A stretch of DNA of 64,000 nt from JALHOP01 sp964484195 (lineage in GTDB: Bacteria; Myxococcota; XYA12-FULL-58-9; JALHOP01). Below are positions 1-7,516 of the stretch, piece after piece (within the stretch, counting starts at the first letter, position 1; each line of letters starts with the position of its first letter). Location of the stretch: assembly GCA_964484195.1 (NCBI GenBank), contig CAZAER010000001.1:62001-126000 (forward strand), read 5' to 3'. The notes below the pieces were generated by a model that saw nothing but the letters and a program-made list of their open reading frames with translations, was not told the DNA's origin and made no database searches. A program made the position numbers and the translations under genes.

Positions 1-103
1 GTGCGCCCATATTTAGCGCCGCTCGGGGCGGACGCCTCACGCGTTTTTCGTTGAGCGCGTGGGGTGCTCTTTCGATTGTCTCGAACGCGGGAGCCGCGCC
101 CGC

Positions 104-442
104 ATGATGTTCGAAGAAGCACTCGCCGCCGTTGTGCGGGATGCGGTTCGACCGCTTCAGGAAGAAGTCGCGCGACTCCGCGAAGAGCTGAAGACGGCGA
201 AGCGCGTCGACGGCCCGAAATATCTGAGCCCCGAGCACGCCGCCGAGATTGCCGACGTCGAGCCCGATACGATCCGCGATTGGGTGAAGGCGGGTCGACT
301 CCCACGCTACGGGGCGGGGCGCGGTGTGCGCGTGAAGCTCGACGACCTCGAAGAGCTTATGCGGCGTGACGGCGGAAGCGACGCCCCGACAGTCGACCTC
401 GATGCCATGGCCGCCAAGATCGTTCGGGGCCGGCGCAAGTAG
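104..442 (+). CDS. Excisionase-like helix-turn-helix protein
   Basis: A short protein whose middle part reads as a winged-helix DNA-binding domain of the excisionase/MerR-like (HTH_17) type: LSPEHAAEIADVEPDTIRDW, then a KAGRLPRY turn, a basic wing and VKLDDLEELMRR. The N-terminus (MMFEEALAAVVRDAVRPLQEEVARL region) is a probable coiled coil. I chose the ATG at 104 because the alternative GTG at 59 adds residues that do not look like part of the fold. It ends 47 bases before the integrase start, so the two are probably cotranscribed and act as a directionality factor and recombinase of an integrative element. A transcriptional regulator of the element is the alternative. A short hairpin (GGGGC-CCGT-GCCCC, 450-463) lies in the gap. 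Confidence 0.7.
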   Translation: MMFEEALAAVVRDAVRPLQEEVARLREELKTAKRVDGPKYLSPEHAAEIADVEPDTIRDWVKAGRLPRYGAGRGVRVKLDDLEELMRRDGGSDAPTVDLDAMAAKIVRGRRK

Positions 443-489
443 CGAATTCGGGGCCCGTGCCCCATAAGGTCTAGCAGGAGTAACAACCC

Positions 490-1797
490 ATGGGCTCAGT
501 CTTTCCGCGCGGCGCAAAGCTCTGGATCAAATACAAAGACGCGACCGGCGCATGGGTGCCAGCGCCCACCGGTCTCGACGTCGGACAAGAGAAGGCGGCG
601 CGTGCGTTGCTCGCCAAGATCGAAGCGACGGTCAGCAAGGGCGAGCCCGTCGACCTCGGGCCGACGACCGTCGCGAGCTACGCAACGAAGTGGCTCAAAG
701 AGCGCAAGCAACGGGGCATCGCGTCGGCGGTCGACGATGAGAGCCGCTTCAACTGCCACATCGCACCGCGCTTTGGCGCGAGCCGTCTCGAAGATGTGCG
801 CCCCCATCAGGTGCGCGACTTCGTTCGAGCGATGAAAGCAGACGGCAAGCTCGCGGCGCGCACCATTCGCAACGTGTACGCCGTGCTTCACCGTCTCTTC
901 GCGGATGCGCTCGTTGACGAGGTCATCGCGACGAATCCGTGTGTGCTAAAGCGGCACGACCTCCCGAAGCTCGTCGACAAAGATCCGAGCTTCCGCCGTA
1001 ACGCCGTGTTCACCCGCAACGAGGTCGAATTGATCGTGAGCGACAAGCGGGTGCCGTTCGACCGGCGCGCGTTGTACGCGATCATGTTTCTCGGCGGGCT
1101 TCGCTTCGGTGAAGCGGCGGCGTTGCGGTGGCGCGACTACGAAGTCGACGCCGAGCCCCTTGGGCGTCTCAACGTCGCGGCGTCGTACTCGACCCGCTTG
1201 AAGCGCGAGAAGACGACGAAGACCGAGCGCTCGCGCCGCGTCCCGGTTCACCCGGCGCTCGCGAAGCTACTCGCCGAATGGAAGCTCAGCGGGTGGCACG
1301 CGCAATTCGGTCGTCACGCCACGGCCGACGATCTCATCGTCCCGAGCCGCATCGGGAGCGGCAAGACGACCAACGCGACCGAGCACTTGTTCGGCAAGAA
1401 TCGCAACGCGTCGACGGGGAAGGCGGCATTCGACGGCGACCTTGAGCGTCTCGACTTGCGCGGTCGCCGCCAGCACGACGCCCGCCGCACCTTCATCAGC
1501 CTTTGCCTAGACGACGGCGCCCGGCGCGACCGGCTCGAATGGGTGACCCACGGGCGGCGCGGGGACATCGTCGGAATGTACGACGAACCGCAATGGGCGG
1601 CGCTTTGCGAAGAGGTCGCGAAGCTCAAGATCGCGATGCGCGACGACAACGTCATCGAGCTGCCCAAGGCTGCCTTTGGTACAGCGCTTGGTACAGTGTC
1701 CGCTACGGCGGAATCGACTCCCTCGAAACATCAGCAATTACAGGCGAGTTTGACGAGGGAAAAGAGAGGCGCGAACGGGATTCGAACCCGTGCATAA
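490..1797 (+). CDS. int: Tyrosine recombinase / phage-type integrase, 3' end inside tRNA-Cys
   Basis: A 435-residue site-specific recombinase. The N-terminal part is an arm-binding domain (SVFPRGAKLWIKYKDATGAW), followed by a SAM-like core-binding domain (about residues 60-165) and the catalytic domain. The tyrosine-recombinase residues are visible: Arg205 in GGLRFGE, His329 and Arg332 in HDARR, His354 in THGRRG and the nucleophile Tyr364 in GMYDE. A GCAGGAG ribosome-binding site precedes the ATG. The gene sits 47 bases downstream of an excisionase-like gene and its last codons run into the 3' half of the tRNA-Cys gene on the other strand; the terminal GANGIRTRA peptide is simply the translation of the tRNA antisense. 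This is the usual layout of an element inserted at a tRNA 3' end, so the element should extend leftwards out of the window. Confidence 0.93.
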   Translation: MGSVFPRGAKLWIKYKDATGAWVPAPTGLDVGQEKAARALLAKIEATVSKGEPVDLGPTTVASYATKWLKERKQRGIASAVDDESRFNCHIAPRFGASRLEDVRPHQVRDFVRAMKADGKLAARTIRNVYAVLHRLFADALVDEVIATNPCVLKRHDLPKLVDKDPSFRRNAVFTRNEVELIVSDKRVPFDRRALYAIMFLGGLRFGEAAALRWRDYEVDAEPLGRLNVAASYSTRLKREKTTKTERSRRVPVHPALAKLLAEWKLSGWHAQFGRHATADDLIVPSRIGSGKTTNATEHLFGKNRNASTGKAAFDGDLERLDLRGRRQHDARRTFISLCLDDGARRDRLEWVTHGRRGDIVGMYDEPQWAALCEEVAKLKIAMRDDNVIELPKAAFGTALGTVSATAESTPSKHQQLQASLTREKRGANGIRTRA

Positions 1798-1839
1798 CGG
1801 TTTTGCAGACCGTCCCCTTAGCCACTTGGGTATCGCGCC
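1767..1839 (-). tRNA. tRNA-Cys(GCA), integration target
   Basis: On the minus strand the sequence folds as a standard tRNA: acceptor GGCGCGA pairs with TCGCGCC, discriminator T; short D stem CCC/GGG; anticodon stem ACGGT/ACCGT closing loop CTGCAAA with anticodon GCA (Cys); T arm ACGGG-TTCGAAT-CCCGT. CCA is not encoded. The 3' end faces the integrase gene, so the 3' part of this tRNA is the probable attachment site and its sequence is restored by the element. Confidence 0.95.
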
Positions 1840-1887
1840 GGGAGCCGAGGTCTATGCTCGGCCTTGGCGTAGTGTGTCAAGCGCAGG

Positions 1888-2667
1888 TCACTTGATCTGC
1901 ACTTCGTCGAGGTACTTTTGCACCGTCTTGCCGTCGGGTTTGACGGGGGCAAGCTTGCCGGCGCCGAGCTTGCCGACGCACTGGCCGGCTTTGAGGCTCG
2001 CAGGCTTGATCTTCTTGTTGGAGACGCTGCGCACGCTGACCTCGCCCTCGAGCGCGCAAACCACTTGGCGCTGGGTGTCGCCCCAGAGCGTCGTGCCGCG
2101 GACGCCTGCGACGGCGTTCGGCGTCTCGACCTCCACGAAGCTGTCGGCGGGCGTCGTCCACTTGGAGACTTGCATCCAGAAGGCGCCGATGGCGACACGC
2201 AACGAGCCGGTGCGCTTGCCGTTCGCGGTCTCGTACTTGACCATGGTGATGGTCGAGCGCGGGCCGAGGGCGAGCACAGAACCGTCGGTGAGCTTCACGC
2301 GAATCTTGGTTTTTTCGCCGGTCTGAACGCGATCGCCTGCGAGCACCTGCGTGCCGACGACGGCATCGACCGGGACGGTGTCGCGGAGGATCACGGGCTT
2401 GGCCTCGATGGCTTCGACGGTGCCAACGACGGCTGCGCCGGGTTTCGCGGCTGCGTCACTGCCCCCAGCCGCAGGAGCTGCATCGGGGCTTGTGGGCGGT
2501 TGTGTGCCCGCGGGCAGGCCTTCGGCGGAGCCGTCACCCTTGTCCGGGATAGCGGTCGCATCGGCTGGCGCCGCTTCCTCCTTGGGTTTCCACTCCCCGT
2601 CTGGCTGCTGGTTGTTGCACGACGTGACTGCAACTACGGAGAGAATCGCTACCGCTAGAGCGCGCAT
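1888..2667 (-). CDS. FecR-domain lipoprotein
   Basis: A 259-residue lipoprotein. The ATG at 2667 gives a clean signal peptide ending in a lipobox (VVAVTSC) followed by a long Ala/Pro/Asp-rich linker. The rest is a FecR-type domain: GDRVQTGEKTKIRVKLTDGS, LALGPRSTI, then a beta-rich stretch with VETPNAVAGVRGT and the GEVSVRS hairpin. FecR domains of this free-standing kind are found in envelope proteins of many proteobacteria; no sigma factor or TonB receptor gene is adjacent, so a role in iron signalling should not be assumed. It stands alone between the tRNA-Cys gene and a divergent gene starting at 2752. Confidence 0.85.
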   Translation of the reverse strand: MRALAVAILSVVAVTSCNNQQPDGEWKPKEEAAPADATAIPDKGDGSAEGLPAGTQPPTSPDAAPAAGGSDAAAKPGAAVVGTVEAIEAKPVILRDTVPVDAVVGTQVLAGDRVQTGEKTKIRVKLTDGSVLALGPRSTITMVKYETANGKRTGSLRVAIGAFWMQVSKWTTPADSFVEVETPNAVAGVRGTTLWGDTQRQVVCALEGEVSVRSVSNKKIKPASLKAGQCVGKLGAGKLAPVKPDGKTVQKYLDEVQIK

Positions 2668-2751
2668 GGTGGGGGCCCCTCGAATTTGCTGACATTGGCT
2701 ATCACGAAGGGGTACGCTGGAACACGCGCCAAGGATCGCTTTGGCGATCGC

Positions 2752-3600
2752 ATGAGCAACCCCGAAGACGAGCCGCTCGGCGGCAAACCCGTGCTTCCGG
2801 TGCCTTCCCCAGCGGCGCAGCGACGCGCGCACCCACTCTTCACCCGCTATCTCGCCGAGACACGCTCCGACCCTTCCGCGGAACGCAGTGAAGAAGGGCA
2901 AACCGATTGGGCGCCCACGCCGCACGACGAGCCGACGCGCATCGTGCACCGGTCGTCGCTGGTGACGGCCCCGCTGGTGATGGGTGACGACGAAGCGCCG
3001 ACCCGCGCCCAGCGGGCGTTTCCGACGATGCGCTTCTCGAGTGGCCGGCGATACGACAACATCATGGCTTTCATCCAAGCGATGGCGGGTCCGCTTGAGC
3101 AGACCGGGGGCGCGTCGGCGGCGGCCTTCGACGACGGCGAGCCTGACTCGGGGGTGAGCGCGTTGCCCCCGGCGTTCGGCTACGACGAGGACGAGAGCAC
3201 CCGCGTCGACGCCGACGAGCTCGCGCGCCTCGAAGCGCTGGCGAATCCGGCGCCCCAGGTGCCCGATCGTCCTCCTCCGTTCGCGCCGATGGTCCGGCCT
3301 TCACCACCGCCGCGTCGCGGTCCCGAGTCCGTGGACGAGGCATCGCTCGCGTCGATGGTCGATACCAGCATGTTGATCGCGAACCCCGACGGCACCGCCG
3401 CCTTCGAGATTGCCTTCGACGACGATGTTTTCCGGAACCTCGCATGCAGCATTACCGTGGGGCCTGCCGGGGTCATCGCGACCTTCCGAGCGTCCGACGT
3501 CAACACGCGGCGCCTGCTCGAGGCGGAGGCAGGTAACCTGCGTGTCCGCTTGAGCGAACGCGGCCTCAAGGTCGCCGAGGTTCGCGTCGAGAGCGAATAG
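2752..3600 (+). CDS. Possible type III secretion FliK/HpaP-like protein
   Basis: A 282-residue acidic, proline-rich protein. The first 200 residues are low-complexity and probably disordered; only the last 65 or so look folded. They read as beta strands (FEIAFDDDVF, SITVGPAGVIATFRAS) and then helix-strand (NTRRLLEAEAGNLRVRLSER, GLKVAEVRV), which resembles the C-terminal domain of flagellar hook-length protein FliK and the type III secretion proteins HpaP/HrpP. I took the ATG at 2752; an upstream TTG at 2686 is in frame but unlikely. No other secretion genes are in the window, so the assignment rests on the domain alone. It is divergent from the FecR lipoprotein gene and convergent with the LptC-like gene. 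Confidence 0.5.
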   Translation: MSNPEDEPLGGKPVLPVPSPAAQRRAHPLFTRYLAETRSDPSAERSEEGQTDWAPTPHDEPTRIVHRSSLVTAPLVMGDDEAPTRAQRAFPTMRFSSGRRYDNIMAFIQAMAGPLEQTGGASAAAFDDGEPDSGVSALPPAFGYDEDESTRVDADELARLEALANPAPQVPDRPPPFAPMVRPSPPPRRGPESVDEASLASMVDTSMLIANPDGTAAFEIAFDDDVFRNLACSITVGPAGVIATFRASDVNTRRLLEAEAGNLRVRLSERGLKVAEVRVESE

Positions 3601-3613
3601 CTAGCTCTGGGCT

Positions 3614-4168
3614 CTAGTTTTGGATCTTGCCCGGATCGTAGCGCCCCATCACCGGACCGGTGACGTCGACCGTGCCGGTGTCGAGATGGATCGTCGAGCC
3701 TGCCGCGGTGGTGCGCATGTCTGGGGTGTAGAAGCGAGTCGGGCCTTCGCCGCGGATGACGTGTGCGTCGCCCTGATAGTGCGCCTTACCGCCATGCACG
3801 ATGCCGCCGCCTTCGTCGGTGACCTTGGTGTCTTCGAAGATCCCCTTGTCGCTATCGAAGTCGAAGGTACCCGTCGGAGAGCGCACCAGGTAGCGTCGCG
3901 CTTCCGGCGTCGTCACCGTCAGCTCGGCGTTGGTGAAGTCGTTGACCGTGAGGTCGCCCTCTGAGGTGCTGGCGGTGCCTTCCCAACGGGTGCCGTCGGC
4001 GCGCTTCTCGTCGATGCGCACGCCGTGCAGGACGAATTGTTTGGCCGGTGTGGCGTAAGTGTCGGGTGCTGACTCGTTGCACGCGAGCGCCCCCCAGAGT
4101 AGCCAGAGGGCGCACATGCCGACTGCATTCGAGCGCCTGGGAGGCGAAGCCGGTCTACGACCGATCAT
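3614..4168 (-). CDS. LptC-like lipoprotein
   Basis: A small lipoprotein whose mature part resembles LptC, the bitopic or lipid-anchored periplasmic subunit of the LPS export machine: repeated short beta strands with GVRIDEKRADGTRWEGTAST, LTVNDFTNAELTV and GGKAHYQGDAHVIRGEGPTRF, then a final DPGKIQN. The signal region is WLLWGALAC. Start choice is uncertain. The ATG at 4117 would share its codon with the haemoglobin ATG on the other strand but would leave a signal peptide with no positive charge; the ATG at 4168 adds an Arg-rich n-region and makes the two genes overlap by about 50 bases at their 5' ends. The second is preferred here. Confidence 0.6.
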   Translation of the reverse strand: MIGRRPASPPRRSNAVGMCALWLLWGALACNESAPDTYATPAKQFVLHGVRIDEKRADGTRWEGTASTSEGDLTVNDFTNAELTVTTPEARRYLVRSPTGTFDFDSDKGIFEDTKVTDEGGGIVHGGKAHYQGDAHVIRGEGPTRFYTPDMRTTAAGSTIHLDTGTVDVTGPVMGRYDPGKIQN

Positions 4169-4514
4169 CGACGAGTTCGTCGACCGCATGTTCGACGATG
4201 TCATGATTGGCTTCTTCTTTCGCAAGGTCACCAGGAAACACATCAAGGAGCTCGAGTATCAGCACGCCGCGGCGTTTTTCGGCGGGTCAGTCGTTTATCG
4301 CGGACGAACCTTGCGCGAGGCCCACAAGGCGCACCCGATCATGGGCGGACAGTTCGCGCGGCGCAAGCGCATTCTCGAAGAGACGATGATTGCGCACGCC
4401 GTACCGGAAGACCTGCGCGAGGCGTTGCTCACGCACACCGAGAGCTTGCGTGAGCAGATCACGGGCAACCGCGGCGACGACTGCGACCCCGAAACGGCTC
4501 GAGGAAAATCATGA
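4116..4514 (+). CDS. Truncated haemoglobin
   Basis: A 132-residue haem protein of the truncated (2-over-2) globin family. It starts with the characteristic AFERLGGEAGLRPIIDEFVD, has the E-helix region YQHAAAFFGG, and a probable proximal histidine in LREAHKAHPI, followed by the H-helix. Family roles are oxygen or nitric-oxide chemistry; nothing here specifies which. The ATG at 4116 matches the usual family start, whereas the upstream GTG at 4059 adds a tail with no family counterpart. The stop overlaps the yicC start by ATGA, so the pair is probably translated from one mRNA. Confidence 0.87.
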   Translation: MPTAFERLGGEAGLRPIIDEFVDRMFDDVMIGFFFRKVTRKHIKELEYQHAAAFFGGSVVYRGRTLREAHKAHPIMGGQFARRKRILEETMIAHAVPEDLREALLTHTESLREQITGNRGDDCDPETARGKS

Positions 4515-5365
4515 GAAGCATGACCGGTTACGGCTCAGCGCGGGAAGAGGGCGAAAACGTCGTTGCGGAAGTCGAGGTACGCAGCGTCAACGCGCGGTTT
4601 TCGAAGGTGAGCATCAAGGCGCCATCGAGCGTTGGCGCCTACGAGAATGATCTCGAAGCGCAAGCACTGAAGGCAGTGAAGCGCGGGAACGTGGCGCTCT
4701 CGGTGGCACTACGCGGGCGCGGTGCCGCGACGCCCGTCACCATCAACGAAGACGTCGTGCTCGCCTATCAGGCCGTGTTTCGCCGCTTGGGCCTGCCCGA
4801 GACAGGGATTCCGCAGCTGCCGGGCGTGATCGTCAGCAACGCGCCGGAGCGCGCGAATGACGACGAGGTCGGTACGGTCCGCAAGGCGTTGAAACGCGCT
4901 CTGGAACAGCTCGTTGCCATGCGTGAGCGCGAAGGTTCTGCTTTGGCGGACGTCCTGGCGAAGAGCGTCGACAAGCTCGCGACACTGCGCGAGCAGGTCG
5001 GGGTGCGCATTCCCGTGGTCGTCAACGAGCAGCGCGCGCGCTTGAAGGAGCGTGTCGATACCCTGCTCGCGGGCAGTGGAACCACGCTCGACCCCCAGAC
5101 GCTGGCGCGCGAGGTTGCGATTCTCGCCGACCGCAGTGACGTCACCGAAGAGCTCGACCGCTTGGCCTCGCACTTCAAACAGGCGCGTGAGCTCTTCGCG
5201 TCTGCGGAGCCCATCGGCCGCACTCTCGATTTCGTGGCGCAAGAGATGCTGCGCGAGGTGAATACCATCGGCTCGAAGAGCGTCGATTCGGAGCTGGCTC
5301 GATTGGTCATCGAGATGAAGAGCGAGGTCGAGCGCTTCAAGGAACAGGTGGCCAATGTCGAGTAG
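4511..5365 (+). CDS. yicC: YicC/YloC family endoribonuclease
   Basis: A 284-residue protein with the diagnostic YicC start (RSMTGYGSAREE, then VEVRSVNARFSKVSIKAP) and the conserved C-terminal part (REVAILADRSDVTEELDRL, ASHFKQ, IGRTLDFVAQEMLREVNTIG). Members of this family are ring-forming endoribonucleases in other bacteria. Length is typical. The start overlaps the stop of the truncated haemoglobin gene, and the next gene begins 18 bases after its stop. Confidence 0.93.
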   Translation: MRSMTGYGSAREEGENVVAEVEVRSVNARFSKVSIKAPSSVGAYENDLEAQALKAVKRGNVALSVALRGRGAATPVTINEDVVLAYQAVFRRLGLPETGIPQLPGVIVSNAPERANDDEVGTVRKALKRALEQLVAMREREGSALADVLAKSVDKLATLREQVGVRIPVVVNEQRARLKERVDTLLAGSGTTLDPQTLAREVAILADRSDVTEELDRLASHFKQARELFASAEPIGRTLDFVAQEMLREVNTIGSKSVDSELARLVIEMKSEVERFKEQVANVE

Positions 5366-5383
5366 CTCGGTTTAGAGTGAAAC

Positions 5384-6142
5384 ATGCTGTCACTCGTTCT
5401 CGCTCTCTCCTTGGGTGTCCAATACGAGGACATTCATCAGCGCTTCACCGTCGACCTGCCTGATCAGTGGCAGCTCGCACCGATGCCGGGTGACACTGGC
5501 GGCGTCACGTTCCGCCGCACTCGCGAGCAAGCGCTCGCTATCGTGTCGATTCGCGTGACCGAGGTGAAAAAAATCTCCCTCGACGCGTACGCCAAGAGCA
5601 TCGTCGCTCAGACCGAAAAGCAAAAGTCGTATCGCCGCCTGGCGGCCGGGATCGACAAGCTCGCCGGAGTGTCAGCCTACCGCCACCGCTACGCCCTCGA
5701 CATCGACGAAGAGGGCAAGATGAAGAAGACCGCCGAGGATCGCATGGTCGTGATCAACGGCATCGGTTACGTCATCCACGCGGAGAGCCTGGAACAGACG
5801 TTCGACAGCTTCGCGATGGACTTCACACACTTCATCGACACGTTCCGCCCGGCCGGCCAGCAGGGCCCGTCCCAGGCCCAACAAACCAACGCCGCCCGCC
5901 TCGTGCTCGTCGGCATCTGGCGCATGGAAGACGACCGCAACACCGTCCTCCAACTCAACCCCAACGGCACCATGGCCATGGCCGGCCTCACCGGCATGTA
6001 CCGCATCGAAGGCACCAAGCTCCTCATGCAAATCGCCGGCGGCCAGTCCGAAACCTTCACCTGGTCCCTCACCGACGACACCCTCACCCTGACCGCCCCC
6101 CAACTCGGCAGCGACCCCATCCGTTACAAAAAACAAAAGTAG
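5384..6142 (+). CDS. Hypothetical protein, probable exported, two domains
   Basis: A 252-residue protein of unknown function. A short hydrophobic N-terminus (MLSLVLALSLG) could be a minimal signal sequence, although it lacks basic residues. The first domain (about 15-165) has a pattern reminiscent of DcrB/PsbP-like folds: FTVDLPDQWQLAP, GVTFRR, AIVSIRVTEV. The second (about 175-252) looks like a small beta-barrel of the kind that measures a net content, with GIWRMEDDRNTVLQLNPNG and YRIEGTKLLMQI. Codons in the second domain end in C far more often than in the first, which suggests a different history. It follows yicC by 18 bases; the REP-type repeat begins only three bases after its stop. Confidence 0.7.
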   Translation: MLSLVLALSLGVQYEDIHQRFTVDLPDQWQLAPMPGDTGGVTFRRTREQALAIVSIRVTEVKKISLDAYAKSIVAQTEKQKSYRRLAAGIDKLAGVSAYRHRYALDIDEEGKMKKTAEDRMVVINGIGYVIHAESLEQTFDSFAMDFTHFIDTFRPAGQQGPSQAQQTNAARLVLVGIWRMEDDRNTVLQLNPNGTMAMAGLTGMYRIEGTKLLMQIAGGQSETFTWSLTDDTLTLTAPQLGSDPIRYKKQK

Positions 6143-6144
6143 AA

Positions 6145-6161
6145 CGACCAGGAACCTTCTT
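6145..6161 (-). repeat. 17-bp REP-like repeat, copy 1
   Basis: Reads CGACCAGGAACCTTCTT on the plus strand, the exact reverse complement of the copies at 7459 and 54709. It starts three bases after the stop codon of the preceding gene. Confidence 0.8.
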
Positions 6162-6356
6162 GCTTTTTGCGACGCTCGCCGCGATGGGGGGAGGCTTGAT
6201 GTCGCAGCGCGGCGGCCAGCGTGGTGTCTCCGGGCCACGCGGCAGGGCGCCGGGAGGAGCGCTGTGTCACATGCCTTGGTCGCAGAGAAACGCCGACGAG
6301 CGCGGAGTTGGGATATTCCCGCGCGGGCGCGTCAAGCAGGTCTTCTCAGGCGCTGC

Positions 6357-7352
6357 CTAGGCGGGTTCGCCAACTGGTGTCCATTTTCCTGGGGCGAATG
6401 AACCGCTAGGAAACGCCGGCTCACGCAATCTGTCTTCTATTGCGGACAGTCGGAAGCTTCGTTGGAAGTCGTTGTAAGCATCAATGAAGCGGCGGGTCTC
6501 GGCCTCGTGTTCTGCTGCCCAGCAGATGACGCGCCTCCGACGTGTCAACCAGGGGGGCCTGGGAACTTCGGTGCGCCGCTCGAGCGGAATCCGTCGAACC
6601 CGGCATGCGCCGAGGGCCGGCCTGCCGTTTCTCGTCGCGGTGCCTTCCTCTACGATTTCGTCGACGAGACACTGCACTCTGCGCTGCCGTGTCTCCGCGT
6701 CGAGGTAGCGCCACGCCGGGATAGGTGCGAAGCCAACGTCATACTCCGTCGCGTATCCGTCTCTGCTAATAGGTTGCGGACGCCGCTTGCGAGACTCCGC
6801 ATCCGTGGCTCGTGAGTATGCCGTCGCGTTCAGCCATCTGCCTTTCAGGGGAGCCCCCGTAACCAGGGCGTGCGCGCAATGCACGCCGGGCCACTCTTCG
6901 GGACGCTTCACCAGTCCCTCTTTAACGCCTTGGCTTAGGATGTATTTCAGACAGTGCTCCTGACTTTCAGCAGTCGGAAGCCCGCGGGCGTTGTACTCGT
7001 GCCACATCGTGCCGTGCCATCCGACGTCAGGTCGGTGCCCCCAGCGCCGAGAAATCTCTCGCTTGATGAATCCCACGAACGCGGGGACCTGGTGTGGCGG
7101 GCCTTGGAGCATGATGTGGATGTGATTGGACATGACCGCGAGCGCGTACAGCTGCACTTGGCTGTAGAGCTCGAGGGCACGTCCGAACACGCCGACGACG
7201 ATGGAGTTCAGCTCTCTGCTTGGCCGCAGCAGATGCCGACCTTGAAAGACGCGTGAGACGACATGAAAAGGCACGCTGCCGTCGATGAATCGTGCGTGAT
7301 GTCTACCGACGAAGCGCTGATTGCCCGAGGAACGGTTGGCTGACGTGCTCAT
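6357..7352 (-). CDS. REP-associated (Y1/HUH) transposase-like protein
   Basis: A 331-residue protein of the IS200/REP-associated transposase family. The metal-binding HUH motif is His77 and His79 in VMSNHIHIML, preceded by the usual strand (VPFHVVSRVF) and followed by a conserved C-terminal half (CLKYILSQGVKEGLV, RPEEWPGV). The helix where the nucleophilic tyrosine of this family normally sits (about residues 94-104, GFIKREISRRW) has no tyrosine; Tyr120 and Tyr137 are the nearest candidates. The protein is longer than most family members, with an Arg-rich extension after residue 180. It lies between inverted copies of a 17-bp repeat. It may be an active processing enzyme for those repeats, or a domesticated derivative. 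Confidence 0.82.
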   Translation of the reverse strand: MSTSANRSSGNQRFVGRHHARFIDGSVPFHVVSRVFQGRHLLRPSRELNSIVVGVFGRALELYSQVQLYALAVMSNHIHIMLQGPPHQVPAFVGFIKREISRRWGHRPDVGWHGTMWHEYNARGLPTAESQEHCLKYILSQGVKEGLVKRPEEWPGVHCAHALVTGAPLKGRWLNATAYSRATDAESRKRRPQPISRDGYATEYDVGFAPIPAWRYLDAETRQRRVQCLVDEIVEEGTATRNGRPALGACRVRRIPLERRTEVPRPPWLTRRRRVICWAAEHEAETRRFIDAYNDFQRSFRLSAIEDRLREPAFPSGSFAPGKWTPVGEPA

Positions 7353-7458
7353 CGTGGCGCACTGGTGCAGCTCTCATGCCGCATTTGCTTGGACGCAAGG
7401 AGCGCCTCCTTCTCCTTTGGTCGGTGTCCGTCCCGCGAGTGTCGCAGTTTGAGACGCA

Positions 7459-7475
7459 AAGAAGGTTCCTGGTCG
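7459..7475 (+). repeat. 17-bp REP-like repeat, copy 2
   Basis: AAGAAGGTTCCTGGTCG, identical to copies 1 and 3, upstream of the transposase gene and in the short gap before the glycyl-tRNA synthetase gene. Confidence 0.8.
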
Positions 7476-7516
7476 ACATCGCCTTTTGGTGGGTTTTGTG
7501 ACAGAGGGGCGGGGCT

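Larger units (their letters stand above)
6145..7475. mobile_element. REP-transposase unit bounded by inverted 17-bp repeats
   Basis: The transposase gene at 6357-7352 is bracketed by two perfect copies of AAGAAGGTTCCTGGTCG in inverted orientation (6145-6161 on the minus strand, 7459-7475 on the plus strand). A short GTCGCA sequence lies roughly 10-15 bases outside both copies in the same relative orientation. This is the arrangement seen for RAYT genes and their REP/REPIN sequences in other bacteria; the exact ends of any mobile unit cannot be fixed from one copy. Confidence 0.6.

Noticed and set aside
1..103. Gene at the left window edge
   Set aside because: No convincing start, signal or domain could be read in the first 103 bases; they probably hold the promoter region of the excisionase-like gene or the end of an element gene outside the window.
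1503..1895. ORF containing ERDSNPCI peptide across the tRNA-Cys
   Set aside because: This peptide is the well-known translation artefact of a tRNA gene read as protein.
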